Positions 18,168 to 26,423 of a DNA stretch of 64,000 bases are shown in pieces. Below the pieces are notes generated by a model. That model had not been told where the DNA came from and did not search any database. It worked only from the letters and a program-made list of their open reading frames with translations. Source of the stretch: G963662605 sp963662605 (GTDB taxonomy: Bacteria; Bacteroidota; Ignavibacteria; Ignavibacteriales; Ignavibacteriaceae); NCBI GenBank assembly GCA_963662605.1, contig OY759785.1, positions 806,001 through 870,000 on the forward strand, given 5' to 3'. A program made the translations under genes and the position numbers. Each line of letters starts with the position of its first letter. The stretch's first letter is position 1.

Positions 18168-19310
18168 CTAACGCAGTGTTTCTGCAAATCTTCTGGTTTC
18201 GGTGTCACAAGCGATAATATCTTCGAACAGGGGATTCCTAATCTTTTGAATCTTATCTAAGGCTTGTTGTATGATTAACGGGATTTTGGTAAATCCGATT
18301 TCCCCGTTGAGAAACTTGGCAACTGCTACTTCATTTGCCGCGTTTAATATACAAGGGGATGTTCCTCCTTCGTCCAACACACGGAGCGCTAATTTTAAGC
18401 ATTCAAATTTATCAAAATCCGGCTCAAAAAAAGTCAGGTTTTTGATGGACGGGAAATTAGTTTTGACGTACGAAGCAGGTAAACGTTCCGGATATGATAA
18501 CGCGAGTTGTATGGGGATTCGCATATCCGGAGTGCTTAACTGTGCTTTGATAGAGCCGTCAATAAATTCTATCATAGAATGGATGATTGACTGCGGATGA
18601 ATGACAACATCAATTTTGTCTATCGGCATATCAAACAGCCATTTTGCTTCTATTATCTCAAGACCCTTATTCATCAGGGTTGCGGAATCAATTGTTATTT
18701 TTGAACCCATCTTCCATGTCGGATGATTGAGCGCATCGGCAATAGTCACTTTCTCCAAATCAGCTTTTGAGCATTGAAAGAACGGTCCGCCGGAAGCGGT
18801 AAGAATGATCTTCGCAACCTCGTTCTTGTTCTCTCCGAATAAACATTGAAAAATGGCTCCGTGTTCCGAATCAATCGGAAGCAGTTCTGCATGATGTTCG
18901 GCGCATAAGCGCGTCACCAATTGTCCTGCTACTACAAGCGTTTCTTTATTGGCTAAAGCGATGCGTTTGCCGCGTTTAATGGCTTCAATCGTTGGCGGTA
19001 ATCCTGCGAATCCAACCATAGCACCGACAAAGATATCATAGTCACATTCGGCGGCGAGCTGAAGTAAGCCCTCGTTGCCGGCAAGAACGGTAACGCTGCC
19101 TCGCAGCTTGTGAGCAAGCAGACGGGCGGCGGCTTCATTTCTTACTGCAACTATCTTGGGATGAAACTTCGCGATTTGCTCTTCGAGGGTTTGAATCCCG
19201 GTATTTACTGCCAGAGCCTCAACGGAAAAAAGATCCGGATTGTTCTGAATGACATCCAGCGTACTTTTGCCGATGGAGCCACTGGAGCCCATTATGACAA
19301 CTTTTTTCAT
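18168..19310 (-). CDS. dxr: 1-Deoxy-D-xylulose 5-phosphate reductoisomerase
   Basis: This is the second step of the MEP isoprenoid pathway, NADPH-dependent conversion of DXP to MEP in the cytoplasm. The NADPH-binding start VVIMGSSGSIGKSTLDV is followed by ALANKETLVVAG, then LPIDSEHGAIFQCL (metal ligands Asp/Glu) and WKMGSKITIDSATLMNKGLEIIEA, all canonical for DXR. The length of 380 is typical. The start overlaps the stop of the preceding membrane-protein gene by 4 bases (ATGA), which suggests translational coupling. With fni and the polyprenyl synthase at 54-56 kb it shows that this organism uses the MEP route with a type 2 isomerase. Confidence 0.97.
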   Translation of the reverse strand: MKKVVIMGSSGSIGKSTLDVIQNNPDLFSVEALAVNTGIQTLEEQIAKFHPKIVAVRNEAAARLLAHKLRGSVTVLAGNEGLLQLAAECDYDIFVGAMVGFAGLPPTIEAIKRGKRIALANKETLVVAGQLVTRLCAEHHAELLPIDSEHGAIFQCLFGENKNEVAKIILTASGGPFFQCSKADLEKVTIADALNHPTWKMGSKITIDSATLMNKGLEIIEAKWLFDMPIDKIDVVIHPQSIIHSMIEFIDGSIKAQLSTPDMRIPIQLALSYPERLPASYVKTNFPSIKNLTFFEPDFDKFECLKLALRVLDEGGTSPCILNAANEVAVAKFLNGEIGFTKIPLIIQQALDKIQKIRNPLFEDIIACDTETRRFAETLR

Positions 19311-19804
19311 TGCATCATTGAACGCGTAATTGCAAATAGATAATTTAATCCGATCAATACACTTGTAATGACCGCGATATTAGATAGCTTTTTTATATTT
19401 TTATAACTTTCATCAGCCAGTTCCGAAGTCTCATCTTCATCACCGAGAGAAAGCCGAATTTTCTTGCCGAGCGGTATAAAATACACGCCGGTGAGTATAA
19501 TAATAACAACGGTAATAATCTGCTTTGAGGCCAGCCAGTGGTTATCCGTCATGCGGAAAAATCCGTAATAAGGACTTATAAAAACAATCCATATGCCTGT
19601 AATCAGGATTCCCGTTAAGCCGACCATGCCGGTCATGTTCAACATTTTTAACCAGAGAGAAATCAATTTCCGTTCGCCGGATTTTCCTTTCGCGCTCTTG
19701 ATATAGCGGGTAATAAGAAAATCAGCCGGAATCATACTAAGCCAGAAAACTGCAAATATCTTGTGTAATACTAATAAAACATCGTATCCGTACATATACA
19801 TCAC
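19307..19804 (-). CDS. Four-helix integral membrane protein (DUF2269/CopD-like)
   Basis: The 165-residue protein has four hydrophobic segments (about 6-30, 52-78, 88-112, 142-162). Conserved-looking features include LHKIFAVFWLSMIPADF in the first helix and WLASKQIITVVIIILTGVYFIPL in the third. The layout is like the small DUF2269/CopD-type membrane family, in which a His in TM1 has been linked to haem or copper binding; that assignment is tentative. It is the first gene of the operon with dxr and rseP and overlaps dxr by 4 bases. Confidence 0.7.
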   Translation of the reverse strand: MMYMYGYDVLLVLHKIFAVFWLSMIPADFLITRYIKSAKGKSGERKLISLWLKMLNMTGMVGLTGILITGIWIVFISPYYGFFRMTDNHWLASKQIITVVIIILTGVYFIPLGKKIRLSLGDEDETSELADESYKNIKKLSNIAVITSVLIGLNYLFAITRSMMQ

Positions 19805-20121
19805 TAATAATTAAGGAAATTTTAAATATAGCAAAAAGATGGAGATTTATTGTGCATAATAGAGGTCAGATATTTATGGCGAATCTCTATTTTACCGCAG
19901 AGGTCGCCAAGTGCGCAAAGGAATTTTCAGAATATCCGGGTTTTCAGATTCCCAGCTTCAGCGGTGATTGACTTATCGGTAAATAAATAATTCGTTTTTT
20001 GCGGCTTTGCGTTTTAGGTTCCCGGACCTGTCGAGGATTGCCGCAGGTTCAAAATCCGGAGCCTTGTAAAGGTGGTGAGGGGTTGGCTCGTTGCACCATC
20101 TCTGAAAAGAAGGCAGTAATT
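19805..20121. other. 317-bp intergenic region with repeat fragments
   Basis: It contains TTTTACCGCAGAGGTCGCCA, a recurring genomic filler motif in this group of bacteria, and a GC-richer stretch with short inverted segments (GACCTGTCGAGGATTGCCGCAGGTTC). No convincing gene, RNA or terminator was found. Confidence 0.4.
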
Positions 20122-21654
20122 CTATTCATCGTTAAACTTTTCCCACATAATATATGTTCCGCAATACCCGTAAGCTGGATGCTCCTTTGGCCCCACATAA
20201 AAAAACGTACTTTTTGAAATAGATAAAGGAGAGGCTGTATATTGCACACTAATCTTATATGCCCTCCATTCGTGCAAATCTCCCGATGACATCTTTATGG
20301 TCAGCAGCGAATCGGATACGAATGTCGTGGCCCTGGAAGAGTCATTTACGAACACTTCCGAATCTTTTACGAAATGTTTGCCATATATTTTTAATATAAA
20401 ACTATTTGAGCCAACAGGCACGCCCACAGGAAAACATGCTATATCATTTGAGGTATCGGAAATATAAGGGGGCAGTTTATCTAATATATAGTCAGCGTTT
20501 GTGTTAAGGAAATTCCAGCCTTCTTCGTGTACAAATGCTGTCTCCCCCGCGTTTGTTTTATCATGCTTTTCAATAATGATTCTGTTGAATTTTTGTATAT
20601 CCATCCTGCAGCTTAATGTATCACCGAGGATCAATTTACTTATGGATGCATCCAAGCACTCCTTTAATTCGCTTACGAATGCGGCATTTCCAATCCAGTG
20701 GTAGCCGAAACTCGTATCTACCAATCCGCGTAAATTTTTAATTGACTGCAATATTGAGCTTGAAGAGTCGTTGTCTGGAGGTTGAAAAAGATACAAAACC
20801 CAATCCATGTCTTTTCTCTGAGAATCTGGTATTTGGGGACTTGTCAAGAGCCATTGATAAATGTATGGCTTTGGTGCTACTTGTAATATTAATTTAGCAT
20901 AGTTCTCATAACTTGGTGTGTTGCGCAAAAGGCGCTCACTTAATAAATCCTTGAGTTCATCATCTTTGTAATTCAACAATATCTCAATAATTTGAGACTC
21001 TAAAAACTTATCCGATGTTCTAGTAAATGTATCCTTCGTCAATCGAATAAATTCTTTGCCATACAGCCTGCATAATACAGCTAAAGCATTAACATGCTCA
21101 CCTGAATTTGTTTCCTTTGCTATTCTCTCGAGTTCGCTTTTACATGCGTATTCTTGTTCCGGCAGATTCTTGATAATTCTTTCCAAGACTATTGAAATAC
21201 CCGGAACCGCTTTTGGTTTTTCACGTCTTGCCAGCTCAAACACATATTGATATGTTGAAAAGTCATTGCGTTTTATCAATCGGCGGGTAATTTCGTATTT
21301 TATCTGAAGCGGATCATCTGGCTTATATGGAAATCCGCCACTTCGCATGGTATCAACGACATCGAGATACTGATGTGCCAATGAAATGAAGTTTGGAGAT
21401 TTGTACATCGCTGCCAGAAAAAGCATTCTTGCCCCCGTGCCCCGAGGCTCATGTAGCAGCATACCTTCAATGACTGGAATTGCCTCGGGAATATTTTGAT
21501 CCAAAATATCATCCAAGGCTTCATATTTGTCGAGTGTATCCCCGCTTTTCAGACGGTATATGGTTGCTTCTTTTAATGAAGATAAACGGGGCTGTGCAAT
21601 TACTGCCACGACTGGTAGTAAGATAAGGAACATGAGCAGTACAAATCGTTTCAT
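20122..21654 (-). CDS. Exported HEAT-like repeat protein with C-terminal TIG-like domain
   Basis: The 510-residue protein has a signal peptide (MKRFVLLMFLILLPVVAV, cleavage after AQ). Residues about 25-300 are a string of paired helices of HEAT/ARM type (YEALDDILDQNIPEAIPVIEGML, FLESQIIEILLNYKDDELKDLL). Near residues 400-490 there is a beta-rich unit with the IPT/TIG pattern: NSFILKIYGKHFVKDSEVFVND, ATTFVSDSLLTIKM and YKISVQYTAS. It is alone on the minus strand, with dispersed repeats on both sides. A cell-surface or periplasmic binding role is plausible. I do not recognise a named family. Confidence 0.75.
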   Translation of the reverse strand: MKRFVLLMFLILLPVVAVIAQPRLSSLKEATIYRLKSGDTLDKYEALDDILDQNIPEAIPVIEGMLLHEPRGTGARMLFLAAMYKSPNFISLAHQYLDVVDTMRSGGFPYKPDDPLQIKYEITRRLIKRNDFSTYQYVFELARREKPKAVPGISIVLERIIKNLPEQEYACKSELERIAKETNSGEHVNALAVLCRLYGKEFIRLTKDTFTRTSDKFLESQIIEILLNYKDDELKDLLSERLLRNTPSYENYAKLILQVAPKPYIYQWLLTSPQIPDSQRKDMDWVLYLFQPPDNDSSSSILQSIKNLRGLVDTSFGYHWIGNAAFVSELKECLDASISKLILGDTLSCRMDIQKFNRIIIEKHDKTNAGETAFVHEEGWNFLNTNADYILDKLPPYISDTSNDIACFPVGVPVGSNSFILKIYGKHFVKDSEVFVNDSSRATTFVSDSLLTIKMSSGDLHEWRAYKISVQYTASPLSISKSTFFYVGPKEHPAYGYCGTYIMWEKFNDE

Positions 21655-21770
21655 TTTTCGTTCACCCCAATAAAGGTTAATCTTATAAGCAATATAACAA
21701 AAAATAACGTTGCAAAAGGGTAGTTAGCGATTGCCCGGCATTCAGTCTGATATATAGACGCTGCCCACCT

Positions 21771-21846
21771 TTTCGAAGTTGCGGAGCGAAGAAATGTTTG
21801 TAGCCCCGCCACGCCAGAGGCGGATAAAGATTTTGGTCCGGGGTAA
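21771..21846 (-). repeat. Dispersed intergenic repeat, copy D (inverted)
   Basis: Read on the minus strand it gives TTACCCCGGACCAAAATCTT, then GGCGTGGCGGGGCTACAAA and a TTCGCTCCGCAACTTCG end, matching copy A at 15955-16068 with scattered changes, several of them in paired positions. Confidence 0.7.
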
Positions 21847-21914
21847 ACGCGGAAAATAAATCCGAATCCCGATATGGACGACATGTTGCATACAATTTAG
21901 ATATGCGGCAAAAA

Positions 21915-22064
21915 GTCATCTCGACCCGCCTGAATGGCGCAGTCGGGCAGGTACTCCCGACTCCCTCGGGAACTCGATGACCCCTCACTTCGTTTGTTTT
22001 TACAAAATAAATTAGTGAAAATCAGTGTTACCCGCCCGCATGACTGCGTCAGCAGTCGGGCAGG
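21915..22064. repeat. GTCATC inverted repeat and duplicated CCCGCC...GTCGGGCAGG module
   Basis: GTCATCTCGA (21915-21924) faces TCGATGAC (21974-21981). The inner CCCGCCTGAATGGCGCAGTC (then GGGCAGG) recurs in altered form at 22031-22064 (CCCGCCCGCATGACTGCGTC, then GTCGGGCAGG). It is non-coding. Confidence 0.55.
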
Positions 22065-22104
22065 TCCGTGTCATCCGCGTTCTATCGAAGTCTTTGCGTG
22101 AATT

Positions 22105-22148
22105 CCTCCCGAAACGCTAAAAACCGGCAAAAAGGTTCTTTCGGGAGG
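22105..22148. other. 10-bp perfect hairpin upstream of the ribosomal block
   Basis: CCTCCCGAAA (22105-22114) pairs with TTTCGGGAGG (22139-22148) over a 24-nt loop that holds ACCGG/GGT. No T-run follows on either strand. It lies about 190 bases upstream of rplM. Function unknown. Confidence 0.4.
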
Positions 22149-22260
22149 ATTTCCGGATTTCCTGGAGTACCCGCAAGAGGGTGCCCAAATAAAAACGACC
22201 TTAGAAAATGTCGAAAATTCGGGGATTTAAAGGGTTTTAATAAAATTTTGCTCTGAATTA

Positions 22261-22292
22261 TTTGACTTTTAAATGCTTTAAACCTAACTTAG
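22261..22292 (+). promoter_or_regulatory. Candidate promoter for rplM-rpsI
   Basis: TTTGACT at 22261 is spaced 20 bases from TAACTTAG at 22285. This fits both a weak sigma-70 site (TTGACT-17-TAACTT) and the -33/-7 layout (TTTG, TAnnTTTG) of Bacteroidetes. The predicted transcript starts about 30-40 bases before the GTG of rplM. Confidence 0.4.
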
Positions 22293-22333
22293 AGGTCTTT
22301 ATTTAGGAAATTTATGTTTTGTGAGGTAAAACC

Positions 22334-22774
22334 GTGAAGCAAGAAAAAGTGACCAAGTTTTTCAGTACCGATGAAGTTACCAAAAAATGGTATATCATAG
22401 ATGCCGATGGAAAGACATTGGGAAGACTGGCAACTAAAGTAGCAGGCATTATCAGAGGTAAGGAAAAAACGTCCTTTACTCCTAACGCCGATACCGGTGA
22501 TTTCGTAATTGTTATCAATGCCGCCAAAATCAAACTTACCGGAAAACGGGAAGAGTTGAAAATCTATCGTCATCACTCAGGATATCCGGGTGGATTGAAA
22601 AGCCAGTCGTTCAAAGAATTGATGGCTAAAAAGCCTGACTACGTTGTTGAACGCGCTATCAAAGGCATGCTGCCGAAAAACAGATTAGGCGCTCAATTAG
22701 GCAAAAAAATTAAAGTATATGCCGGCGCAGAGCATCCGCATGTTGCTCAGCAGCCCGAAGTAATTAGTTTATAA
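22334..22774 (+). CDS. rplM: 50S ribosomal protein L13
   Basis: An early-assembly protein of the large subunit. The 146 residues carry the family signature KKWYIIDADGKTLGRLATKVA, FVIVINAAKIKLTGKREE and the MLPKNRLG region. Translation starts with GTG at 22334 (no in-frame ATG fits). It is followed 10 bases later by rpsI, the universal L13-S9 pair. The opening KQEKVTKFFSTDEVTK is longer than in E. coli L13 and resembles FCB-group versions. Confidence 0.98.
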   Translation: MKQEKVTKFFSTDEVTKKWYIIDADGKTLGRLATKVAGIIRGKEKTSFTPNADTGDFVIVINAAKIKLTGKREELKIYRHHSGYPGGLKSQSFKELMAKKPDYVVERAIKGMLPKNRLGAQLGKKIKVYAGAEHPHVAQQPEVISL

Positions 22775-22784
22775 TGGAGATATA

Positions 22785-23171
22785 ATGACCGAACAGACTT
22801 TTGTAGGAAGAAGAAAAACCTCTGTTGCCCGCATCATCATGAAATCCGGAAGCGGCTCAGTTGTTATTAACGGCAAACCGATGAATGATTTTTTCAATCA
22901 GCAGGATAGCCGCGAAGATGTTCTTCTGCCTTTCAATTTAACTCAAACAGCAGGACAGTACGACATTAAAGCCAAAGTTAACGGCGGTGGTACAACAGGC
23001 CAGTCGCAGGCTATTCGTCTTGCTATTTCCAAAGCATTGATTGACATTAATCCTGAGTTTCGCTTAATCCTGAAACCGGTTGGATTGCTCATGAGAGATC
23101 CCCGTATGGTTGAGCGTAAAAAATACGGAAGACCGAAAGCTCGTAAACGCTTTCAGTTCTCGAAACGTTAA
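22785..23171 (+). CDS. rpsI: 30S ribosomal protein S9
   Basis: A small-subunit head protein whose C-terminal tail reaches the P-site tRNA. The 128 residues include VGRRKTSVARI at the start, VNGGGTTGQSQAIRLAISKAL in the middle, and the basic tail KKYGRPKARKRFQFSKR ending in the conserved KR. GGAG precedes the ATG by six bases. Confidence 0.98.
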   Translation: MTEQTFVGRRKTSVARIIMKSGSGSVVINGKPMNDFFNQQDSREDVLLPFNLTQTAGQYDIKAKVNGGGTTGQSQAIRLAISKALIDINPEFRLILKPVGLLMRDPRMVERKKYGRPKARKRFQFSKR

Positions 23172-23201
23172 GTTTTTAATTCATTTATTTATAATATTCA
23201 T

Positions 23202-23264
23202 ACTTCCCGATTTACCGCCTGTGTCCTTAGTTGGATGGAAGGTAAAGATGACGGGAGTAGAAGT
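23202..23264 (+). promoter_or_regulatory. Structured leader upstream of rpsB
   Basis: The gap between rpsI and rpsB holds a two-part stem: CCCG (23206-23209) with CGGG (23252-23255), TTTACC (23211-23216) with GGTAAA (23241-23246), and outer ACTT/AAGT. The loop contains GTGTCCTTAGTTGGATGG. It ends shortly before AGGAG (23270-23274) and the rpsB ATG. Leaders through which S2 controls rpsB are known in other bacteria; homology to those was not tested. Confidence 0.4.
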
Positions 23265-23278
23265 TTAACAGGAGCTAT

Positions 23279-24043
23279 ATGAAAAAAGTAGACCTTACAC
23301 AGTTAGTGGAAGCCGGTGCTCATTTTGGGCACTTGACCCGCCGTTGGAATCCTAAAATGAAACCATATATCTTTATGGAAAAAAACGGGATTCACATCAT
23401 TGACATAAAGAAAACCCTCGCTCATCTGAACGAAGTTGCCGATAAATTGGCCGCTATTGTTGCAGACGGCGAAAAAATTCTTTTTGTCGGTACAAAAAAA
23501 CAAGCACAAAACATTCTTGAAACCGAAGCAAAGCGTTCCGATATGTACTGGGTTACATCACGCTGGCTCGGTGGTATGTTGACGAACTTCCAGACAATCA
23601 GAAAAAGCATTAAAACCATGCACACGATTGAAAAACAGGAAGTTGACGGAACATTTGAAAAAATTACGAAAAAAGAGCGCTTGACTCTTACACGCGAAAA
23701 AGACAAACTGAAAAAAGTTCTCGAAGGTATCGAGCATATGAACCGCCTTCCGGGCGCTGTCTTTGTCGTTGATATTAAAAAAGAAGCTATCGCTGTTCAG
23801 GAAGCAAGAAGATTGAACATTCCGGTTTTCGCTATTGTTGATACCAACTGCGATCCTGACAATGTTGATTATCTCATTCCTGCTAATGATGATGCAGTAA
23901 AAACCATCGAGCTCATTACAAAGAGCATCACCGATAATATTATCGAAGGTGCTGCAAAAGCTAAAGAGGTGAAGGCTGAACAATCGGCCGAGGCTGAACG
24001 CACTGCAAAAGAAAATGAATCAGCGAAAAAAACTCAAGCATAA
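23279..24043 (+). CDS. rpsB: 30S ribosomal protein S2
   Basis: A late-assembly protein of the 30S subunit that binds S1 and the platform. The 254 residues show LVEAGAHFGHLTRRWNPKM at the N-terminus, GIHIIDIKKTL, ILFVGTKKQAQ, RWLGGMLTNFQTI and LPGAVFVVDIKKE, then IPVFAIVDTNCDPDNVDYLIPANDDA, all canonical. A charged tail rich in Glu/Lys/Ala follows. AGGAG stands five bases before the ATG. It is co-transcribed with tsf (37-bp gap), the universal rpsB-tsf pair. Confidence 0.98.
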   Translation: MKKVDLTQLVEAGAHFGHLTRRWNPKMKPYIFMEKNGIHIIDIKKTLAHLNEVADKLAAIVADGEKILFVGTKKQAQNILETEAKRSDMYWVTSRWLGGMLTNFQTIRKSIKTMHTIEKQEVDGTFEKITKKERLTLTREKDKLKKVLEGIEHMNRLPGAVFVVDIKKEAIAVQEARRLNIPVFAIVDTNCDPDNVDYLIPANDDAVKTIELITKSITDNIIEGAAKAKEVKAEQSAEAERTAKENESAKKTQA

Positions 24044-24080
24044 TGCTTGAGCATTAATACTTATTGAAAAAGGATAAAAC

Positions 24081-24956
24081 ATGTCTGTAAATATTACCGC
24101 ATCAATGGTGAACGATCTTCGCAAGAAGAGCGGCGCCGGTATGATGGATTGTAAAAAGGCATTGGTTGAAGCCGACGGCGACATGAGCAAAGCAATGGAT
24201 ATTCTGCGCATGAAAGGCGCGGCTATAGCCGCTAAGCGCGCTGATAGAAGTGCTAACGAGGGTGTCGTTTTAACTCTGGTTTCTGCCGATAAGAAAAATG
24301 CCGCAATAATTGAAATTAACTGCGAAACCGATTTCGTCGCAAAATCCGAGGATTTTCTCGTTGCGGCAAAGTCACTTTTGCAAAAAGCGCTTGACAGCAA
24401 AGCTGTTTCTGCCGAAGATTTCGCAGCGAAGAATTCTGATCTTGAATCAATCGTTAACGAACTCGTCGGAAAAGTTGGCGAAAAAATTACTGTTACACGC
24501 GCTCAGGCTATCTCGGTTGATAACGGTGTTATAGCTGATTATGTACACCCGGGTAATAAGATTGCCGTGTTGGTTAAATATACCGGTGTTCCTGGAGCTT
24601 CCGTTGAAGCTTTCGCTGTCACCGCAAGAGGCATTGCCGTTCAGGTTGCCGCTATGAAACCGGTTGCATGTGTCCGCGAGCAGGTTTCTGCCGAAACAGT
24701 TGCTCATGAAATGGAAATCTACCGTGAGCAGGCAAAGAATGAAGGAAAGCCTGAAAACGTTATTGACAGAATCGCAAACGGCAGATTGGAAAAATTCTAT
24801 CAGGAAGTATGCCTGCTTGAGCAGCCGTATTTCAAGGATATGAGTAACCCGCGTACGATCCGCCAATTAGTTGATGAATTCAACAAGGCGAATGGATTGA
24901 GTCTGGCAATAGATTCATTCATCCTGTACCAACTGGGTGATTCCAAGAAAAGCTAA
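24081..24956 (+). CDS. tsf: Elongation factor Ts
   Basis: The guanine nucleotide exchange factor for EF-Tu. The 291 residues have the UBA-like N-terminal domain (VNDLRKKSGAGMMDCKKAL, AMDILRMKG), the TDFVA motif (INCETDFVAKSEDF) that contacts EF-Tu, and two core subdomains ending with EVCLLEQPYFKD. AAAAGG stands a few bases upstream of the ATG. A strong terminator follows, so the rpsB-tsf unit ends here. Confidence 0.98.
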   Translation: MSVNITASMVNDLRKKSGAGMMDCKKALVEADGDMSKAMDILRMKGAAIAAKRADRSANEGVVLTLVSADKKNAAIIEINCETDFVAKSEDFLVAAKSLLQKALDSKAVSAEDFAAKNSDLESIVNELVGKVGEKITVTRAQAISVDNGVIADYVHPGNKIAVLVKYTGVPGASVEAFAVTARGIAVQVAAMKPVACVREQVSAETVAHEMEIYREQAKNEGKPENVIDRIANGRLEKFYQEVCLLEQPYFKDMSNPRTIRQLVDEFNKANGLSLAIDSFILYQLGDSKKS

Positions 24957-24965
24957 TTACTAATG

Positions 24966-25000
24966 AAAAGGTCTTAACTATGTTAAGACCTTTTTTTTTA
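24966..25000 (+). terminator. Rho-independent terminator after tsf
   Basis: AAAGGTCTTAAC (24967-24978) pairs with GTTAAGACCTTT (24982-24993) around a 3-nt loop, followed by a run of T. It is a textbook intrinsic terminator. Confidence 0.92.
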
Positions 25001-25026
25001 CTTAAGAAAACAAAAGGACAGACTCC

Positions 25027-25740
25027 ATGGAAAAACTAAAATATAAGCGTGTTCTGCTCAAACTGAGCGGCGAATCGCTGATGGGTAAAAAGGGTTTTGG
25101 TATTGATCCGAAAGTTCTTGAGTTTTTCTCCAATGAAATTAAAATTGCCCACGAACACGGTGCCGAGCTTGGCATTGTTATCGGGGGTGGAAATATCTTT
25201 CGCGGTGTGAGCGGCGAAGGCATGGGCATCGGGCGGGTAACCGGCGACCAGATGGGTATGCTTGCTACAATGATTAATTCGCTTGCTTTACAAAATGCCG
25301 TTGAACATGCGGGCGTATACTCACGGTTGATGAGTGCCATCCACATGCAGGAAATTGCCGAACCATACATTCGCCGCAGGGCAATCCGGCATCTCGAAAA
25401 AAGAAGAGTCGTGATTTTTGGCGCGGGAACGGGGCACCCGTACTTCAGCACCGATACCGCTGCTTCATTACGTGCAGTTGAGATTCAGGCAGACGCAATT
25501 CTTAAGGGCACTCGCGTGGATGGCGTGTTTGATGCCGATCCGGAAAAAAATCCTAATGCGAAGAAGTTTGACAACATCTCGTATATTGATGTTATTCAAA
25601 AAAATCTCCGGGTTATGGATATGACCGCGGTTAGTTTGTGCAGTGAGAACAACCTGCCGATGATTGTATTTAATATGGATAAACCCGGAAACCTTCTGGC
25701 TGTTCTCAAGGGCGAAAATGTCGGCACTTCAATCACATAA
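25027..25740 (+). CDS. pyrH: UMP kinase (uridylate kinase)
   Basis: Phosphorylates UMP to UDP in pyrimidine synthesis; bacterial PyrH is an amino-acid-kinase-fold hexamer. The 237 residues include KRVLLKLSGESLMG, GIVIGGGNIFRG, GDQMGMLATMINSLALQ, GTGHPYFSTDTAASLRA and KGTRVDGVFDADP. AAAGGA precedes the start. It is followed 76 bases later by frr, the normal tsf-pyrH-frr order. A terminator between tsf and pyrH suggests that it has its own promoter or depends on read-through. Confidence 0.97.
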   Translation: MEKLKYKRVLLKLSGESLMGKKGFGIDPKVLEFFSNEIKIAHEHGAELGIVIGGGNIFRGVSGEGMGIGRVTGDQMGMLATMINSLALQNAVEHAGVYSRLMSAIHMQEIAEPYIRRRAIRHLEKRRVVIFGAGTGHPYFSTDTAASLRAVEIQADAILKGTRVDGVFDADPEKNPNAKKFDNISYIDVIQKNLRVMDMTAVSLCSENNLPMIVFNMDKPGNLLAVLKGENVGTSIT

Positions 25741-25816
25741 TGGCTGAGAATTTTCTTTAGTGGATGAATTCTTATTCTTATTTTTGAGCAATTGACAAAA
25801 TAAAATTTGAGGAACT

Positions 25817-26371
25817 ATGGAAACGATAATAAAAGAATCAAAAGGCAAAATGGACAAGACAATGGAAGCTTTACGGTCCGAGCTTTCGAAGATTCGTACC
25901 GGAAAAGCGACCACGGCGCTTCTTGATATGATTAAAGTTGAGTACTATGGTCAAAACATGCCGCTGAAGCAGGTGGCTAATGTTACTGTTTTGGATGCCC
26001 ACACGCTTTCCGTTACACCATGGGACAAATCAACCATACAGATAATTGACAAAGCAATTCTCACCGCCGATTTAGGATTAAATCCTGTGAGCGACGGTAC
26101 TAACCTGAAAATTCCGATTCCTCCTCTTACTGAAGAACGCAGAAAAGATTTTGTAAAACTTGTTAAAAAATTCGGTGAAGATGCGAAAATTGCAGTGCGT
26201 AATATTCGTCGTGATGCGAACGAGCATCTGAAGAAAAAGCAAAAAGACGAAAAGCTTTCTGAAGACGCTTTGAAAGAAGCTGAAGGTAAAATTCAGAAAA
26301 TGACCGACGAACATATTGGTATCGTTGATGAAATTCTGAAGAAGAAAGAAAAAGAACTTCTCGAAGTATAA
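25817..26371 (+). CDS. frr: Ribosome recycling factor
   Basis: Splits post-termination ribosomes together with EF-G. The 184 residues are the usual length, with ELSKIRTGKATTALLDMIKVEYYG, LSVTPWDKSTIQIIDKAI, GTNLKIPIPPLTEERRKDFVK and KVRRDANEHLKK-like (NIRRDANEHLKKKQKD) motifs. GAGG precedes the ATG. Its own terminator lies just downstream and has been used as the landing site of a group II intron. Confidence 0.98.
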   Translation: METIIKESKGKMDKTMEALRSELSKIRTGKATTALLDMIKVEYYGQNMPLKQVANVTVLDAHTLSVTPWDKSTIQIIDKAILTADLGLNPVSDGTNLKIPIPPLTEERRKDFVKLVKKFGEDAKIAVRNIRRDANEHLKKKQKDEKLSEDALKEAEGKIQKMTDEHIGIVDEILKKKEKELLEV

Positions 26372-26393
26372 ACGCTTCACATAAGTATTATTG

Positions 26394-26423
26394 AAGGCGG
26401 TGCAGAAATGTTCCGCCTTTTTT
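26394..26423 (+). terminator. Terminator of frr, directly abutted by the intron
   Basis: AAGGCGG (26394-26400) pairs with CCGCCTT (26413-26419) with a 12-nt loop, then a T-run to 26423. The intron sequence GTATGCCC starts at 26424, exactly at the end of the T-run. Confidence 0.8.
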
